Below, piece by piece: positions 61,322-64,000 of a stretch of DNA of 64,000 nt (positions are counted from its first letter, which is position 1; each line of letters starts with the position of its first letter). Source of the stretch: Plicaturopsis crispa FD-325 SS-3 (taxonomy: Eukaryota; Basidiomycota; Agaricomycetes; Amylocorticiales; Amylocorticiaceae); NCBI GenBank assembly GCA_000827205.1, contig KN832565.1, forward strand, positions 946,278 to 1,010,277, given 5' to 3'. The notes under the pieces are model-generated. The model had not been told where the DNA came from, did no database searches, and saw only the letters and a program-made list of their open reading frames with translations. A program made the translations under genes and the position numbers.

Positions 61322-63765
61322 ATTCAGCTTTGCTAATGCTCGCTGCCGCCTCGGATGGCTTGCGCGACTTCGGCATGCTGTCATGAACCGACCATTCTAC
61401 TGGTTTAAGGGGATTGAACTGTGCGATCAACATATATAGCGCTCGCAAACTAATATCAGTAACCTGATATTGTGGCCTTTTGGCTCAGTGGTTCTGGGTT
61501 CATTGCGAGTGGCCCAGTTCTTACACATGCCTCCGGGCTCGTTGTCGTCGTGCCTCAAGGCTCACACATTTCTATTTTTAGCTACTTCTGAAAATCTCCA
61601 CCCTGGGCCATATCCGCGTTTCTGCTTGGAAAAAACAGCAAAAAAAAATATTTATTACCGTAGCATACGGCTTGTACTTCTACAATGTGGATCGAAGGGC
61701 ACAAAAAAAATCACCCGCTTCCGCTGCACACAGCGCAGCGGATGCGGGGCTGACGCGCACGCGCACCTCCATTCTGTCCCGGTTGTGACCACGGAGACCG
61801 GGAGTAACACCCGGTTGGGCCACGGTGGGGAGGAGAGGGGAGGGTCCGCGAGCGCGCCCGGTTTATGCGAAAAACAATATCACATACGACAGTGGCGGGC
61901 CGGGCCGTAGAATTTTTGGCATTCTGCGGCATGCCACTGTTGTCGTCCTCATAGCGCGCACCTGCAAGGCGCCGGTGATGGCAGTGGATCCAGCGGGTGC
62001 CACCGTGGCCGCGCTACTGTGTGATGTGGTCGCCGTGAGGGATGTAGCAGGACGGAGCTGCCATCGCCGCTGGGACGCACTGGGTATGGTGGTGGAGCAA
62101 GCCGGGTGCTGTCGTCATCCTATCGCTCCTACTGGTTGTTGAAGGTGGTGGCGGAAATGGGTGTTGTACATAGATATGGGCAGCTAGGGAGAATATACAA
62201 TGGTGCACATGCGCACGTGAGGGCTGGGATGCCGCTGCATGCTACAAGAAAGGATAAGCATGTCAGTATTGCAACGAAGAGGAATGAATAAAAAATCGAA
62301 CCCCCAAAGCCACACCCGTTCTGATGCCCAAGGTCCGAGCTCACATACTAGGGCACGGCTTGGGAATGAAATCATACGGGAGGGGTTGAGGCCAAAGCCG
62401 CGCGCATTCTGGCGCCCAAAGCTCACATACTAGGGCGTGGCTGGGCAGGAAAGAAGGAATAGGGAGAAAAATAGAATATACATGACTTACCATTAGCCTA
62501 AGGATATGTCTGCTAACGACCTCTGAGCCCCGCTGCTGGTGCAAGGGCACTGGGGCCAGGTGAGACCAGCGACGTGGCATTTGGGCACGGTGATTCCGAG
62601 GATGGTAGAGGGAGTAGACCGTGATGTAGGAAGCAAGGCGCAAGTGCGGGCAGGCAGGACACGTTGATCAGAAAGACGGCCTGCGTGGTCGAGGTGGCAG
62701 TCGGGGTGGTGGTACGAGACAGCGTTGAACACGAAAAGACGACTAACAACGAAAAACCAACCGTGGGAACATTTTTTGGACTTCACCGCGCTGTGGCACT
62801 GGCACTGACAAGACCGAATCGCTTTCCGCAACGCTCAAGGGAGCGTTTTTTAAGGAGTAAAAATCAGAATCGTCCTCGCATATGCTTATAGATAGCCTGT
62901 AGAAAATTTAATTTTTTTTTGTTGAGTGTGGAATGTGCGCGGTGCAAAACAATCACAAAATATCGCAAATCATCGCAAATCAATGTCGGATTCGCGATGA
63001 AATTGTGTTGCGCTCTCGTCCCTCTTTGTTTTGCGCCGTGAAAAAAATATATTCAAACTTGGGCACCAGTCCCTGTACCTGAATTATAATACATTGTGGC
63101 TACGAGCACACGCTACGTTACAATACATCAGGCGACCACCTTATGGCAACGCATTATAATACATTCCCCCAGCCAAATGCCAGCCACTTTCAGCCACCTC
63201 AACTACTCGAGCAATCCTGGTGAATCCCTCAGCCACAGCAATCCTCTGGCTTACAAATCATGCACCTCGGCTTTCCATATTTGCGCACAGACCTCCTCAA
63301 CACCTCTGGTGGCTCGAAATTCCGGCCACGTGGTTCTGATGTCCGTGCGCAACGCACTTGCCAGGCGCCGATTTTTTTCTCGGGTTTTTTTCGCATTTTT
63401 TTCGCATTTTTTTCTTATGTCTAGACTAGCAAATATATTTTTATTCATGTCTATACTACTTGGAAACCCGCAAAGCGGGGTTACACGACTGGGGGCGGAA
63501 AAATTGCGATCGCACACCTGAATCAGTAGCCAAATTACAAATGATTCAGTCATGAACCGTTGGACTCTGTGCAAAGGAACCCGCTAACATCTCAGCCACA
63601 TTTTCGGCACATTGCGGCACTGCGGCAAGCTCGGCTCCCTCTCTATGCCTTTCGGGCTTTCAAAATTTTGTCCCCCCTCCTCGTCAACCCCCTCGGAGTC
63701 AATCCATGCAGGTTATAAATGCACAAATCATGCAAAAATAATAATTTCACCCAAAGTTATCATAA
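61322..63765. other. Gene-poor repeat-bearing region
   Basis: 2.4 kb with no assignable gene. It contains a diverged direct repeat (62304-62365 and 62392-62447), two copies of ATTATAATACATT (63083-63095 and 63153-63165) and long T or A runs (for example near 62912, 63365-63415). The texture suggests decayed transposon or subtelomere-like DNA. Confidence 0.4.
62304..62447. repeat. Diverged direct repeat, two copies of about 60 bp
   Basis: Both copies start CCAAAGCC and share the exact 17-bp core AGCTCACATACTAGGGC (62338-62354 and 62420-62436), followed by similar GGCTTGGGA / GGCTGGGCA sequence. Confidence 0.6.
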
Positions 63766-64000
63766 TTACACAGGGATTTCGTACGCGTCCTGCATAAATT
63801 CCTCCTCCATTGTACGGGGCCCCTCATCCACGGCCTCCTCCTCCCCCTCCTCCCTCTCGTCCTCTCCAATATCCTGATCACTAGGCCTATCGCTTCGAAT
63901 GTCGCTCCACATGGCACTGAACTTCGAGACAAGCCCTCGGAGCATCAGCGTCTGGGAATCGGCAAACGCCCGGGCACCCTCCGCGTCCGCACCCGCCAAA
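63766..64000 (-). CDS. 3' end of an unassigned acidic ORF (start beyond window)
   Basis: Open from the window edge to TAA at 63766-63768. The sequence reads GADAEGARAFADSQTLMLRG, then a strongly acidic stretch (GEDEREEGEEEAVDEG) and ends MQDAYEIPV. It has a coding-like texture but no recognised family. Confidence 0.4.
   Translation of the reverse strand, partial: LAGADAEGARAFADSQTLMLRGLVSKFSAMWSDIRSDRPSDQDIGEDEREEGEEEAVDEGPRTMEEEFMQDAYEIPV

Noticed and set aside
61470-61545. TGGCTCAGTGG resembling a tRNA A box
   Set aside because: No matching B box (GTTCRANNC) or cloverleaf pairing follows at the right distance.
63365-63415. Run of TTTTTTTCGCA repeats as a possible terminator or regulatory array
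   Set aside because: It is simple T-rich low-complexity sequence with three irregular units; no pairing or neighbouring gene supports a function.

Overview
The window is nuclear DNA of a filamentous basidiomycete, most likely an Agaricomycete. The genes are split by many short introns of about 50-60 bases with GT...AG ends. The families include a TRANK1-like giant UvrD helicase, a DUF6589 protein, an SMN homologue and a Ty3/Gypsy chromovirus. All assignments come from reading translations by eye; no database search was run.

Layout. Positions 1-1.8 kb hold the 3' end of an ABC transporter. Positions 1.9-10.3 kb hold a very large TRANK1/UvrD-type helicase gene on the minus strand. Positions 10.64-27.39 kb are a nested transposon. 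The outer element has 101-bp perfect terminal inverted repeats and a 9-bp target-site duplication. It carries a DUF6589 gene and a RecQ-like helicase gene whose stop codons touch tail to tail. The DUF6589 gene is interrupted by a complete Ty3/Gypsy element (13270-23439) with identical 201-bp LTRs and a 5-bp duplication. The outer element lies in what was about 0.5 kb of shared upstream region between the helicase gene and a Rab8-like GTPase gene.

Positions 27.6-57 kb are gene-dense housekeeping DNA: Rab8/Sec4 GTPase, Arp5 (INO80), SMN, an alcohol dehydrogenase-like reductase, a divergent histone H2B/H2A pair flanked by two A/B-barrel paralogues (one with a nonsense codon), mitoribosomal mL38, a peroxisomal SCPx-type thiolase, a PHD-finger protein, an unknown protein, a FYVE-finger protein and a Sel1-repeat protein. 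The final 7 kb are gene-poor and AT-richer. They hold a decayed coiled-coil ORF split by a TA-flanked MITE, a cluster of GGGACACGC motifs, small direct repeats and the 3' end of an acidic ORF running off the window.

The most novel candidate is the outer element: a two-gene DNA transposon pairing a DUF6589 protein (possible transposase) with a RecQ helicase. The nested Gypsy adds two points of interest: a Gag-Pol junction formed by one in-frame UGA followed by CGG, with no usable Pol start codon, and an 804-codon third ORF downstream of pol.
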